The position numbers were made by a program, and so were the translations under genes. From Nocardioides sp. Soil805 (GTDB lineage: Bacteria; Actinomycetota; Actinomycetes; Propionibacteriales; Nocardioidaceae): DNA of 41,360 bases. Shown here in pieces: positions 26,763-34,162 of this stretch (position 1 is its first letter; each line of letters starts with the position of its first letter). Below the pieces are notes generated by a model that was given only the letters and a program-made list of their open reading frames with translations, made no database searches and had not been told where the DNA came from. The DNA is taken from assembly GCF_001429625.1 (NCBI RefSeq), contig NZ_LMSU01000005.1:1-41360 (forward strand). The letters run 5' to 3'.

Positions 26763-28423
26763 TGGAGTGCCTCGGCGATCGGGGCGAGCGCGAGGACGGG
26801 GACGAACGTGAGTCCGACCACGACCAGGGCCACGCCGGTGAGAAGGACGACGAAGAGGGGCTTGTGGGTGGGCAGGGTGCCGGCACCCGACGGGACGCGC
26901 TGCTGGGTCGCGAACCGGCCGGCCAGGGCCAGCACGAACACGATGGGCAGGAAGCGCCCGGCGAGCATGCACAGGCCGAGCAGGGTGTTGTAGAACGGCG
27001 TGCCCGTCATCAGGCCGGCGAAGGCCGAGCCGTTGTTGTTGCCGGCGGACGCGACGGCGTACAGCACCTCGGACAGGCCGTGCGGGCCGCTCTCCTGCTG
27101 GCCGGCCAGACCGGCGTCGAGGCTGATGGCCAGCGCCGCACCGACGAGCACCACGGCAGGGGTGGCGAGCACGTAGAGCGCGACGAGCGTCATCTCCCGC
27201 TGGCCGATCTTCTTGCCCAGCCACTCGGGGGTGCGCCCGACCATGAGGCCGGACAGGAACACGGTCACGGCGGCGAGCATGAGCATCCCGTAGAGCCCTG
27301 AGCCGACGCCGCCGGGCGCGATCTCCCCCAGCAGCATGTTGAAGAGCGTCACCAGCCCGCCCGGCGCCGTGAGCGAGTCGTGCATGGCGTTCACCGCACC
27401 CGTCGACGTGCCCGTGGTGGCGGCTGCGAAGAGCGCGGACCCGGCCTCGCCGAAGCGGACCTCCTTGCCCTCCATCGCCGCGCCGGCGGCCCCGGGCGCA
27501 GAGCCGGGAGCGGCCATCTCGGCCCACGTGAGGAGACCGATCGAGGCGACGAGCAGGATCGACATCACCGCGAGCACGGCACGGCCCTGACGGCGGTCGC
27601 CGACGATGCGACCGAAGGCCAGCGCCATCGCGAGTGGGACGAGCAGGATCAGGTAGATCTCGAACAGGTTGCTCAGCGCGTTCGGGTTCTCGAAGGGGTG
27701 TGCGGAGTTGGCGTTGTAGAAGCCGCCGCCGTTGGTGCCGAGCTCCTTGATGACCTCCTGGCTGGCGACCGGACCACCGGTCAGGGACTGGCTGCCGTCG
27801 GCCAGGGTGCCGACGAGGTGGGGTGCGTCGAAGTTCTGGACCACGCCCAGCGCCACCAGGACGACCGCACCGACCACGCTGATGGGCAGCAGCACCCGGA
27901 CCACGCCGCGGACGAGGTCGACCCAGAAGTTGCCGACCCGGCCCTCGGCGCTCGTGCGCGCGAGGCCGCGGGCGAGGGCGACGGCGACGGCCATGCCGAC
28001 CGCTGCGGAGACGAAGTTCTGCACCGTCAACCCGCTCATCTGCATGAGGTGGCCGAGCGCCGCCTCGCCGGAGTACCACTGCCAGTTGGTGTTGGTCACG
28101 AAGGAGACCGCGGTGTTGAACGCGCCGTCGGCCGGCAGCGCGGACATGCCCAGCGACAGCGGGAGGTGCTGCTGGAGCCGGCCGAACGCGTACAGGGCCA
28201 GGACGCCCACCAGCGAGAAGCCGAGGACCGAGGTCAGGTAAGTGCGCCAGTGCTGGTCGGCGCCGGGGTCGACCCCGGCCAGCCGGTAGACGAGGCGCTC
28301 ACCGGCGAGGTGCCGGGGGCTGGAGTAGACGTGGGCCAGGTAGCGGGCCAGCGGGGGGACGGTGAGGGCGAGCAGGAGGCCGAGGGCGGCCACCTGGAGG
28401 AGCGCGGGGAGGGTGGAGCTCAC
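26759..28423 (-). CDS. kdpA: K+-transporting ATPase channel subunit KdpA
   Basis: The channel-like K+-binding subunit related to the SKT transporters. The product is 554 residues, about ten membrane helices. Family signatures are LGTNGGGFYNANSAHPFENPN split across about 230-250, TNTNWQWYSGE, GRTPEWLGKKIG, and NNNGSAFAGL in the fourth filter region. GTG at 28423 is 8 bases after AGGAGG and overlaps the kdpF stop by four bases, so the long frame upstream of it is not used. Confidence 0.97.
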   Translation of the reverse strand: MSSTLPALLQVAALGLLLALTVPPLARYLAHVYSSPRHLAGERLVYRLAGVDPGADQHWRTYLTSVLGFSLVGVLALYAFGRLQQHLPLSLGMSALPADGAFNTAVSFVTNTNWQWYSGEAALGHLMQMSGLTVQNFVSAAVGMAVAVALARGLARTSAEGRVGNFWVDLVRGVVRVLLPISVVGAVVLVALGVVQNFDAPHLVGTLADGSQSLTGGPVASQEVIKELGTNGGGFYNANSAHPFENPNALSNLFEIYLILLVPLAMALAFGRIVGDRRQGRAVLAVMSILLVASIGLLTWAEMAAPGSAPGAAGAAMEGKEVRFGEAGSALFAAATTGTSTGAVNAMHDSLTAPGGLVTLFNMLLGEIAPGGVGSGLYGMLMLAAVTVFLSGLMVGRTPEWLGKKIGQREMTLVALYVLATPAVVLVGAALAISLDAGLAGQQESGPHGLSEVLYAVASAGNNNGSAFAGLMTGTPFYNTLLGLCMLAGRFLPIVFVLALAGRFATQQRVPSGAGTLPTHKPLFVVLLTGVALVVVGLTFVPVLALAPIAEALQ

Positions 28424-28500
28424 CGGTCGAGCCTCCTCGCGAGGAGGGCGAGGCCGACGAAGAACGCGACCACGAGCAGGGTGAGGAGAACATCGGGCAT
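28420..28500 (-). CDS. kdpF: K+-transporting ATPase small subunit KdpF
   Basis: This is a 26-residue single-helix peptide: MPDVLLTLLVVAFFVGLALL then ARRLDR. Size, one membrane span and the basic C-terminal ARRLDR fit KdpF, which stabilises the KdpABC complex. Its stop overlaps the kdpA GTG. It begins the operon. On the minus strand TAGGAA (28507-28512) lies six bases before the ATG and may be a -10; the same bases include AGGA, which could serve as a ribosome site instead. Confidence 0.9.
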   Translation of the reverse strand: MPDVLLTLLVVAFFVGLALLARRLDR

Positions 28501-28540
28501 GTCCCATTCCTACGACCGGCGGACCCGATCACCTGCCGGT

Positions 28541-28590
28541 CTTGATGCTTCCCTGATGCCTCCAGCGCTCGCGTTGACGCAGCCCTGACG
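28541..28590 (-). promoter_or_regulatory. Candidate KdpE operator: two direct-repeat pairs upstream of kdpF
   Basis: On the minus strand two copies of the pattern RTCAGGGNNGCRTCAA occur: one in 28571-28590 (CGTCAGGGCTGCGTCAACGC) and one in 28541-28559 (GCATCAGGGAAGCATCAAG). Within each, the RTCA half-units repeat every 11 bases, typical of OmpR-type tandem binding. The two copies are 32 bases apart, about three turns. The nearer copy ends just upstream of where a -35 would lie (28530-28535, poor match) for the -10 at 28507-28512. This fits an activator-dependent promoter. Binding by KdpE is inference. Confidence 0.65.
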
Positions 28591-28609
28591 GCTGCCGGAC
28601 GGGGCGGCG

Positions 28610-28933
28610 TCAGGCGCGCGGGATGTCGACGTTGAGGTCCGCGCCGGGCTCGACGACCTCGTAGGCGCTCGGCTCGTCGACGGCGTGCACCATCAGCGGC
28701 TGGATGTGCATCTTGCCCTCGTACGACGACAGGGCGCGGCGGTAGGAGCCGACGTTCTCCCAGCGGCTCGACAGCACCCACAGGTCGGGGTCGTCGAGGT
28801 TGCGGCCGATCTCGCCGCCGAGGTAGCCGGGGCGGGCGGCGAAGATCCCCTGCGCCTGCTCGAGGCCCGCCAGCAGGGCCGTGACCGCGGCGGGGTCGGG
28901 CGAGGGGGCGCGGAGGCGGGTGACGACGAGCAC
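28610..28933 (-). CDS. Antibiotic-biosynthesis-monooxygenase (ABM) domain protein
   Basis: The product is 107 residues, a single ferredoxin-like ABM fold. Characteristic are the central EQAQGIFAARPGYLGGEI, then DPDLWVLSSRWENVGSYRRALSS, the usual ABM segments, and a His in the later strand (MVHAVDEPSAYEVV). Members range from heme-degrading enzymes to quinone monooxygenases, so no substrate is assigned. The GTG at 28933 has a perfect TATGAT (minus strand, 28940-28945) six bases upstream and no Shine-Dalgarno: a leaderless gene. It is divergent from znuA; its promoter is 28 bases from the first zinc box, so joint control is possible but unproven. Confidence 0.85.
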   Translation of the reverse strand: MLVVTRLRAPSPDPAAVTALLAGLEQAQGIFAARPGYLGGEIGRNLDDPDLWVLSSRWENVGSYRRALSSYEGKMHIQPLMVHAVDEPSAYEVVEPGADLNVDIPRA

Positions 28934-28973
28934 CCGCAGATCATAGGGAGTCGCGGCGTCGAGCCGGACGAGT

Positions 28974-28988
28974 TGACAACCATTCTCA
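28974..28988 (+). promoter_or_regulatory. Candidate Zur box 1 over the znuA -35
   Basis: TGACAACCATTCTCA is a Fur-family-like 15-mer with half sites TGAcAA and TTCTCA around CCA. It covers the -35 TTGACA (28973-28978). Its centre (28981) is 21 bases from that of box 2, so both face the same side of the helix. Fur-family repressors commonly bind such paired sites. Confidence 0.75.
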
Positions 28989-28994
28989 TCTTGC

Positions 28995-29009
28995 TGAGAA
29001 TCGTTCTCA
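28995..29009 (+). promoter_or_regulatory. Candidate Zur box 2 over the znuA -10 and start
   Basis: TGAGAATCGTTCTCA is a perfect inverted repeat of TGAGAA around TCG. It covers the -10 (GAGAAT, 28996-29001, 17 bases after TTGACA) and reaches the A of the znuA ATG. With zinc present Zur would block the polymerase; the zur gene is the last of this operon. Confidence 0.85.
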
Positions 29010-29977
29010 TGTTGTCGCTCGCCCGCCGCTCCCGTGCCCTGCCGCTCGTCGCCGCCGGCGCTCTCCTCCTCGCCGGGTGCGGCAGCTCCGGCGGCTCCGG
29101 CGACGGTGGCTCCGACCGCCAGGCCGTGGCCGCCTTCTTCCCCCTCGCGTGGGTCACCGAGCAGGTGGCGGGCGACGACTGGGAGGTCACCAACCTCACG
29201 CAGCCCGGCGGCGAGCCCCACGACCTCGAGATGGGGATCGCGCAGACCGTCGACCTCGAGGAGGGCGCCGTGGTGGTCTTCGAGCGTGGCTTCCAGCCCG
29301 CCGTCGACGACGCGGTCGACACCGTCTCCGAGGGGGTGGTCGTCGACGCCGCCGAGGCCGTGGCGCTGCGCTCGCTCGACGAGCAGCACGCCTCCCACGA
29401 GGAAGGCTCCGAGGAGCACGCCGAGGAGGAGCACAGCGCGGACGACGGCCACGACCACGGTGACACCGACCCGCACTTCTGGCAGGACCCGCTGCTCATG
29501 GCCGACCTCGCCGACGCGGTCGCCGACGGGCTGGCGGAGGCCGACCCGGACGGCGCGGCGTCGTACCGCAGCAACGCCGCCGACCTGCGCACCGAGCTCG
29601 AGGCGCTGGACGCCGAGCTCACGGCCGGCCTCGCGGACTGCGAGCGCGACACCGTGGTGGTCAGCCACGAGGCGTTCGGCTACCTGGAGCGCTACGGACT
29701 CCACTTCGAGGCCATCGCCGGGCTCACCCCCGACGCCGAGCCCACGCCGGCCGTGCTGGCCGAGCTCGAGCAGCTGATCGCCGACGAGGGGGTCACCACC
29801 GTCTTCTCCGAGCGGCTGGCCTCCCCCGCGATGGCCGAGGCGCTCGCCTCGGACACGGGCGTGGAGACCGCCGTGCTCGACCCCCTCGAGGGACCGGGCG
29901 AGGGTGACGACGCGGGCGACTACGTTGCTCTCATGCAGCAGAACCTCGCCGCGCTCCAGCGAGCCAACGGATGCTGA
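29009..29977 (+). CDS. znuA: Zinc ABC transporter, substrate-binding lipoprotein
   Basis: A high-affinity zinc-binding lipoprotein outside the membrane. The product is 322 residues. The signal ends in GALLLAGC (lipid Cys24). The family core has FFPLAWVTEQVAG, PGGEPHDLEM (metal His), a His/Glu/Asp-rich loop (QHASHEEGSEEHAEEEHS to GHDHGDTDPHFW), VVVSHEAFGYL (metal His) and the closing Asp/Glu region near VETAVLDPLEG. The His loop is typical of zinc rather than manganese binders. The ATG at 29009 is seven bases past the -10, so the mRNA is probably leaderless. The stop overlaps znuC by 7 bases. Confidence 0.94.
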   Translation: MLSLARRSRALPLVAAGALLLAGCGSSGGSGDGGSDRQAVAAFFPLAWVTEQVAGDDWEVTNLTQPGGEPHDLEMGIAQTVDLEEGAVVVFERGFQPAVDDAVDTVSEGVVVDAAEAVALRSLDEQHASHEEGSEEHAEEEHSADDGHDHGDTDPHFWQDPLLMADLADAVADGLAEADPDGAASYRSNAADLRTELEALDAELTAGLADCERDTVVVSHEAFGYLERYGLHFEAIAGLTPDAEPTPAVLAELEQLIADEGVTTVFSERLASPAMAEALASDTGVETAVLDPLEGPGEGDDAGDYVALMQQNLAALQRANGC

Positions 29978-30774
29978 ACACCGCCGGCGCCCCCGTCGTC
30001 GAGGCACGGGACGTCACGGTCGCCATCGGCGGCCGGCCGGTGCTGCGCGGCAACGACCTCGTCGTGCGGGAGGGCGAGTTCGTGGCCCTGATGGGGGCCA
30101 ACGGCTCCGGCAAGAGCACCCTCGTGCGAGCGCTGACCGGGCTGCGCCCGTTGACCCAGGGCTCCGTGCTGCTCTTCGGCACCCCGCTGCACGACTTCCG
30201 GGCCCGGCACCGCATCGGCTACGTCCCGCAACGCGGGACCGCGACCGGCGGCGTGCCGGCGAGCGTGCGCGAGGTCGTCGCCTCCGGGCGGCTGACCCGA
30301 CGCGGGCTGCTCCGCCCCACGAGCCGCGCCGACCGGGCGGCCATCGCGGATGCCCTCGAGGTCGTCGGCCTCGGCGACAAGGCCGGGGACGGGATCTCCA
30401 CCCTGTCCGGTGGCCAGCAGCAGCGGGTCCTCATCGCCCGGGCACTGGCCGGTGAGCCCGACCTGTTCTTCCTCGACGAGCCGACCGCGGGCGTGGACCT
30501 GCCCAACCAGCAGGCGCTCGCCGACGCGCTGCGCACCCTCTCGGGCCGTGGTGCGACCGTCGTCCTCGTCGCCCACGAGCTCGGCCCGCTCGAGCCGCTC
30601 GTGGACCGGGCCGTCGTCATGCGCGACGGCCGGATCGCGTACGACGGCACCCCGCTGTCGCACGAGGACGTGCACGGCCACCACCACCCGGTCGACGCCC
30701 GGCACGACCACGTGCCCCACGTCGGCTCACCGTTCGACACGCTCGCCCACGACCACCGGGAGGGGGACCGATGA
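29971..30774 (+). CDS. znuC: Zinc ABC transporter, ATP-binding protein with His-rich tail
   Basis: The cytoplasmic ATPase of the importer. The product is 267 residues. Walker A MGANGSGKST (about 47-56), Q loop in RIGYVPQRG, signature LSGGQQQR, Walker B LFFLDEPTAGVD and the switch His in LVAHELG are all present. The last 45 residues hold a His-rich tail (HEDVHGHHHPVDARHDH and on) absent from most ABC ATPases; it could bind zinc entering the cell. The start overlaps znuA by 7 bases and the stop overlaps znuB by 4 (ATGA). Confidence 0.95.
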   Translation: MLNTAGAPVVEARDVTVAIGGRPVLRGNDLVVREGEFVALMGANGSGKSTLVRALTGLRPLTQGSVLLFGTPLHDFRARHRIGYVPQRGTATGGVPASVREVVASGRLTRRGLLRPTSRADRAAIADALEVVGLGDKAGDGISTLSGGQQQRVLIARALAGEPDLFFLDEPTAGVDLPNQQALADALRTLSGRGATVVLVAHELGPLEPLVDRAVVMRDGRIAYDGTPLSHEDVHGHHHPVDARHDHVPHVGSPFDTLAHDHREGDR

Positions 30775-31826
30775 GCCTCACGGAGCTGCTCGACCTCCTC
30801 GGCCACGACTTCATGCAGCGGGCCCTGCTCGCCGCGCTGCTGACCGGGCTCGCCGCACCCGCCATCGGCACCTTCCTCGTCCAGCGGCGCCTGGCCCTGC
30901 TGGGCGACGGCATCGGCCACGTCGCCGTGACCGGGGTCGCCCTGGGCCTGCTCACCGGGACGTCGCCGACCTGGACGGCCGTGGTCGTCGCGATCCTCGG
31001 GGCCGTGCTCATCGAGGTGATCCGCGAGCAGGGGCACACCAACGGCGACGTCGCGCTGGCCCTGCTCTTCTACGGCGGTCTCGCGGGCGGCGTGCTCATC
31101 ACCGGCCTCGCCGGCGAGGGCGCCGCCAGCCTGCAGGTCTACCTCTTCGGCTCGGTGACGAGCATCAGCGCCACCGAGGTCTGGTACACCGCGGGCCTGG
31201 CCGTCGTGGTCCTCACGCTCACCCTCGGGCTCCTCCCCCAGCTGTTCGCCGTCGCGTCCGACCCCGAGTTCGCCCGGGTCGCCGGGCTGCGCGTGCGCTT
31301 CTACAACCTGCTCGTCGCGGTCCTGGCCGCCGTCAGCGTGACGGTCGCCATGCGCACCGTCGGGCTGCTGCTCGTCTCGGCGCTCATGGTCGTGCCCGTC
31401 GCCACCTCGCAGCAGCTCGCCCGGTCCTTCCGCGCGACCCTGCTGGCCGCGATGGTGCTCGGCGGCCTCGCGGCGGTCGGTGGCCTGGTCGTGAGCGCTT
31501 GGCTGTCCGCCCGGGCGACCGTCGCCCCCGGCCCCTCGATCGTGCTGCTCGCGCTGGCGATGTTCGCCGCGACGTGGCCCGTGGGTGTCTGGTTGCGCCG
31601 GCGCCGCCGCCTCGCGGAGCCCTTCCCGATCGTCGCCGTCGACGCGCCCGACTCCCCCGACGCGCACGGGGTTGCGGGCCACGACGAACGGGCGCACGAC
31701 CACCGGCACGACCACGAGCACGGCGACGACTGCGGCCATCCCGCGGTGCGCCACGGCGACCACGTCGACTACGTCCACGACGGGCACCGGCACGCGCCCC
31801 ACGGAGAGCACTATGACGAGCACTGA
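30771..31826 (+). CDS. znuB: Zinc ABC transporter, permease with His-rich tail
   Basis: The integral membrane permease. The product is 351 residues; about eight or nine helices occupy residues 15-270, with the family motif RRLALLGDGIGHVAVTGVAL near the N-terminus and LLLVSALMVVPVATSQQLAR later. From about residue 285 the tail is hydrophilic and very rich in His and Asp (ERAHDHRHDHEHGDDCGH and HDGHRHAPHGEHYDEH). By topology this tail is probably cytoplasmic. It overlaps zur by 14 bases. Confidence 0.95.
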   Translation: MSLTELLDLLGHDFMQRALLAALLTGLAAPAIGTFLVQRRLALLGDGIGHVAVTGVALGLLTGTSPTWTAVVVAILGAVLIEVIREQGHTNGDVALALLFYGGLAGGVLITGLAGEGAASLQVYLFGSVTSISATEVWYTAGLAVVVLTLTLGLLPQLFAVASDPEFARVAGLRVRFYNLLVAVLAAVSVTVAMRTVGLLLVSALMVVPVATSQQLARSFRATLLAAMVLGGLAAVGGLVVSAWLSARATVAPGPSIVLLALAMFAATWPVGVWLRRRRRLAEPFPIVAVDAPDSPDAHGVAGHDERAHDHRHDHEHGDDCGHPAVRHGDHVDYVHDGHRHAPHGEHYDEH

Positions 31827-32208
31827 CCCGCAGCCCCTGCGACCCACCCGCCAGCGGATCGCGGTAACCGAGGCCCTGGCGTCGTTCGACGACTTCCGCA
31901 GCGCCCAGGAGATCCACGAGCTCCTCGACCGGCGAGGTGCCAAGGTCGGCCTGGCCACCGTCTACCGCACCCTCCAGCGGCTCAGCGAGTCCCACGAGGT
32001 CGACATGCTGCGCACCGAGGACGGCGAGGCGGTCTACCGCCGCTGCTCGGGCACCCACCACCACCACCTGGTGTGCCGCGAGTGCGGAGCCACCGTCGAG
32101 GTCGAGGGGCCGGCCGTGGAGCGCTGGACCAACGCGATGGCCGCCGAGCACGGCTTCGCCGACGTCTCGCACACGCTGGAGATCTTCGGCACCTGCCCCA
32201 GACACTGA
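31813..32208 (+). CDS. zur: Zinc uptake regulator, Fur family
   Basis: A zinc-dependent repressor. The product is 131 residues. The winged-helix part includes RPTRQRIAVTEALASF and the recognition helix VGLATVYRTLQRL; the metal part has the GTHHHHLVCRECGATVEV stretch with a CxxC structural zinc pair. The C-terminus ends GTCPRH, so the second zinc pair is Cys-Pro-Arg-His in place of the usual CxxC. Its place at the end of the znu operon makes Zur rather than Fur the best call, and implies self-control through the boxes at 28974-29009. Confidence 0.92.
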   Translation: MTSTDPQPLRPTRQRIAVTEALASFDDFRSAQEIHELLDRRGAKVGLATVYRTLQRLSESHEVDMLRTEDGEAVYRRCSGTHHHHLVCRECGATVEVEGPAVERWTNAMAAEHGFADVSHTLEIFGTCPRH

Positions 32209-32221
32209 CCGGCACGGAACG

Positions 32222-33199
32222 TCAGGGGCGCACGTGCGGCCGCGGCGCTGCGACACGCACCACCCGGGAGGTCCGGTCCGCCCCACCTTCCCTCTCACCC
32301 GGTGCTTCGTGGGTCACCTCCACCACGATCTCGTCCTCCTCGACGCTCACCCGCACGGTGACCGCGGTGGCGGCGCCCTGCAACGCGCGGGTGACGCCGT
32401 CGAGGACCACGGAGACGACGTCGACGACGTGCCGGTCGGACAGTCGGCGGCTCGTGCCGCGAACTTGCAGCGTGGTCTCCAGGCCCGAGTCGGCCGCGGC
32501 CTGGTCGAGCGCCTGCGACAGGCGGTTGCGCACCGTCAGGTCGGGCACGGGGGCCTGGGTGAGGTCGAACACCGTCCTGCGGAGCGCGACGATGACGTCG
32601 TCGACCCCCTCGACCACCGACATCAGGCGCCACCTGGTCCGCTCGTCGCCGACCTGCGCGGCGAGCGCGTGGACGTCCATGGCGAGCCCGAACAACCGAC
32701 CCACGATCCTCGCGTGCAGCTCGGCCGAGATGCGCAGGTGCTCCCGCACCAGGATGTCGTCGCCGGTCACGGGAGCCGTGACGTCGTGCGGGACGTCGAC
32801 CGGCGCACTGCGGTGCGTCAGCTCCAGCGTGGCACCGACCGGCCGACGCTCCTCGTCGAGCCTCGGTGCGACCAGCATGTCGAACCACCGCTGGTCGTCG
32901 GGAGTGTGGCACGGGATGACCATGGAGAGCGACGCAGGCAGCTTGCCGGCCAGCGCGGCCCGCACCGCGGACGCCGCCAGCACGGCGACCGGATCGTCGC
33001 CGGCGGCGTCGCACACGGCGAGGAAGGACGTCCCGACGCCGGTCAGGGACGGGTCCCCGCCGTTCTCGCGAGCGAAGCGCTCCCACGCGTCGTTCACGGA
33101 GACGACCGTGCCGGACGCGTCGAGCACGGCCACCTCGGTGTCCGGCGGGGTGCCGGGCGCCGACATCGCAGCACGAGGGGTCGCTGGATTCGTGTCCAT
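32222..33199 (-). CDS. PAS-domain protein with DevS-like, degenerate histidine kinase core
   Basis: The product is 325 residues, soluble. N-terminal PAS-like domain (about 20-140: TEVAVLDASGTVVSVNDAW). A DevS/DosS-like dimerisation part follows: ISAELHARIVGRLFGLAMDV corresponds to the HisKA_3 region, and a His is kept. The C-terminal part follows HATPase order (DRHVVDVVSVVLDGVTRAL, then VTVRVSVEEDEIVVEVTHE), but the N-box Asn and the DxGxG and GLGL boxes are missing and the protein stops soon after. It may be a catalytically dead sensor or adaptor. -10 TACCCT (minus, 33274-33279) gives a leader of about 68 bases. It converges with zur. Confidence 0.78.
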   Translation of the reverse strand: MDTNPATPRAAMSAPGTPPDTEVAVLDASGTVVSVNDAWERFARENGGDPSLTGVGTSFLAVCDAAGDDPVAVLAASAVRAALAGKLPASLSMVIPCHTPDDQRWFDMLVAPRLDEERRPVGATLELTHRSAPVDVPHDVTAPVTGDDILVREHLRISAELHARIVGRLFGLAMDVHALAAQVGDERTRWRLMSVVEGVDDVIVALRRTVFDLTQAPVPDLTVRNRLSQALDQAAADSGLETTLQVRGTSRRLSDRHVVDVVSVVLDGVTRALQGAATAVTVRVSVEEDEIVVEVTHEAPGEREGGADRTSRVVRVAAPRPHVRP

Positions 33200-33354
33200 G
33201 GGGCCTCGGAACTTCCCAGGTGCGACACACGCCCGTCCGGTCCCCGCGACCGGGCGGCACGTGCGTCCTCTCGAGGGTAGCCCCTGCGCCGGTTCTCCAC
33301 ACCGCCGTACGACCCGGTCCAGTCGTGGGCGGGACTCGTGGCCCGGTCTGGTGG

Positions 33355-34134
33355 TCAGGTCTCGTTGGGCAGGGCCCCGCCGTACCTCCGGTCGCGGCGT
33401 GCGTACTGCTCGACGGCCTGCCACAGGTGGCGACGGTCGACGTCGGGCCACAGCACGTCGGTGAAGACCAGCTCGCTGTACGCCGCCTGCCACAGCATGA
33501 AGTTGGACAGCCGCTGCTCCCCCGAGGTCCGCCAGACCAGGTCGGCGTCGGACAATTCGGGGACGTAGAGGTGCTTGGCGAAGGTGCGGGCGTCGATCTT
33601 GTCCGGGTCGAGCCGACCCGCGGCCACCGCGCGACCCATCGAGCGGGCGGCGTCGACGAGCTCGGAGCGGCCGCCGTAGTTGACGCACATGGTCAGCGTC
33701 AGGACGTCGTTGTCGCGCGTCATCTCCTCGGCGACCCTCAGCTCCTTGACCACCGACCTCCACAACCGGGGCGCCCGTCCGGCCCACCGGACCCGCACCC
33801 CCAGCTCGTGCATCTCGTCGCGGCGGCGGCGGATGACGTCACGGTTGAAGCCCATCAGGAAGCGCACCTCGTCGGGCGAGCGCGACCAGTTCTCGGTGGA
33901 GAAGGCGTAGGCGGAGATCGCCTTCACACCGACCTCGATGGCCCCCTCGACGACGTCGAACAACGAGTGCTCGCCCTGCTCGTGGCCCTTGGTGCGCGGC
34001 AGGCCGCGGTCCTTGGCCCAGCGGCCGTTGCCGTCCATCACGATGGCGACGTGGCGGGGCACGAGGTCGGCGGGCACGGCGGGGGGCCGGGCGCCACTGG
34101 GGTGCGGGGTGGGCGGTCGGACGCTTCGCTTCAC
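33355..34134 (-). CDS. uppS: Isoprenyl transferase (UPP/decaprenyl diphosphate synthase family)
   Basis: Cis-prenyltransferase that makes the polyprenyl diphosphate carrier for cell-wall synthesis. The product is 259 residues. Signature HVAIVMDGNGRWAKDRG with catalytic Asp34, then AISAYAFSTENWSR, the region TLTMCVNYGGRSE, and the closing DLVWRTSGEQRLSNFMLWQ. The GTG at 34134 has TAGGGT (minus, 34142-34147) seven bases upstream, inside the 28-base gap after recO: either its own leaderless promoter or part of an operon with recO. Actinobacteria often carry two such enzymes with different chain lengths; which one this is cannot be told. Confidence 0.95.
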   Translation of the reverse strand: MKRSVRPPTPHPSGARPPAVPADLVPRHVAIVMDGNGRWAKDRGLPRTKGHEQGEHSLFDVVEGAIEVGVKAISAYAFSTENWSRSPDEVRFLMGFNRDVIRRRRDEMHELGVRVRWAGRAPRLWRSVVKELRVAEEMTRDNDVLTLTMCVNYGGRSELVDAARSMGRAVAAGRLDPDKIDARTFAKHLYVPELSDADLVWRTSGEQRLSNFMLWQAAYSELVFTDVLWPDVDRRHLWQAVEQYARRDRRYGGALPNET

Positions 34135-34162
34135 GGGACGAACCCTAGTCAGGGCGGCGCGC

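Noticed and set aside
24663..26993. A 776-residue open frame opposite kdpB
   Set aside because: Antisense shadow of kdpB; composition is typical of such frames.
24735..28079. KdpB as a 1114-residue fusion
   Set aside because: The extra N-terminal part is an out-of-frame reading of kdpA; the normal KdpB start is GTG 26762 with a four-base overlap.
28685..29008. An N-terminal extension of ZnuA
   Set aside because: It is antisense to the ABM gene and would place the promoter and Zur boxes inside the coding region; the signal peptide starts at 29009.
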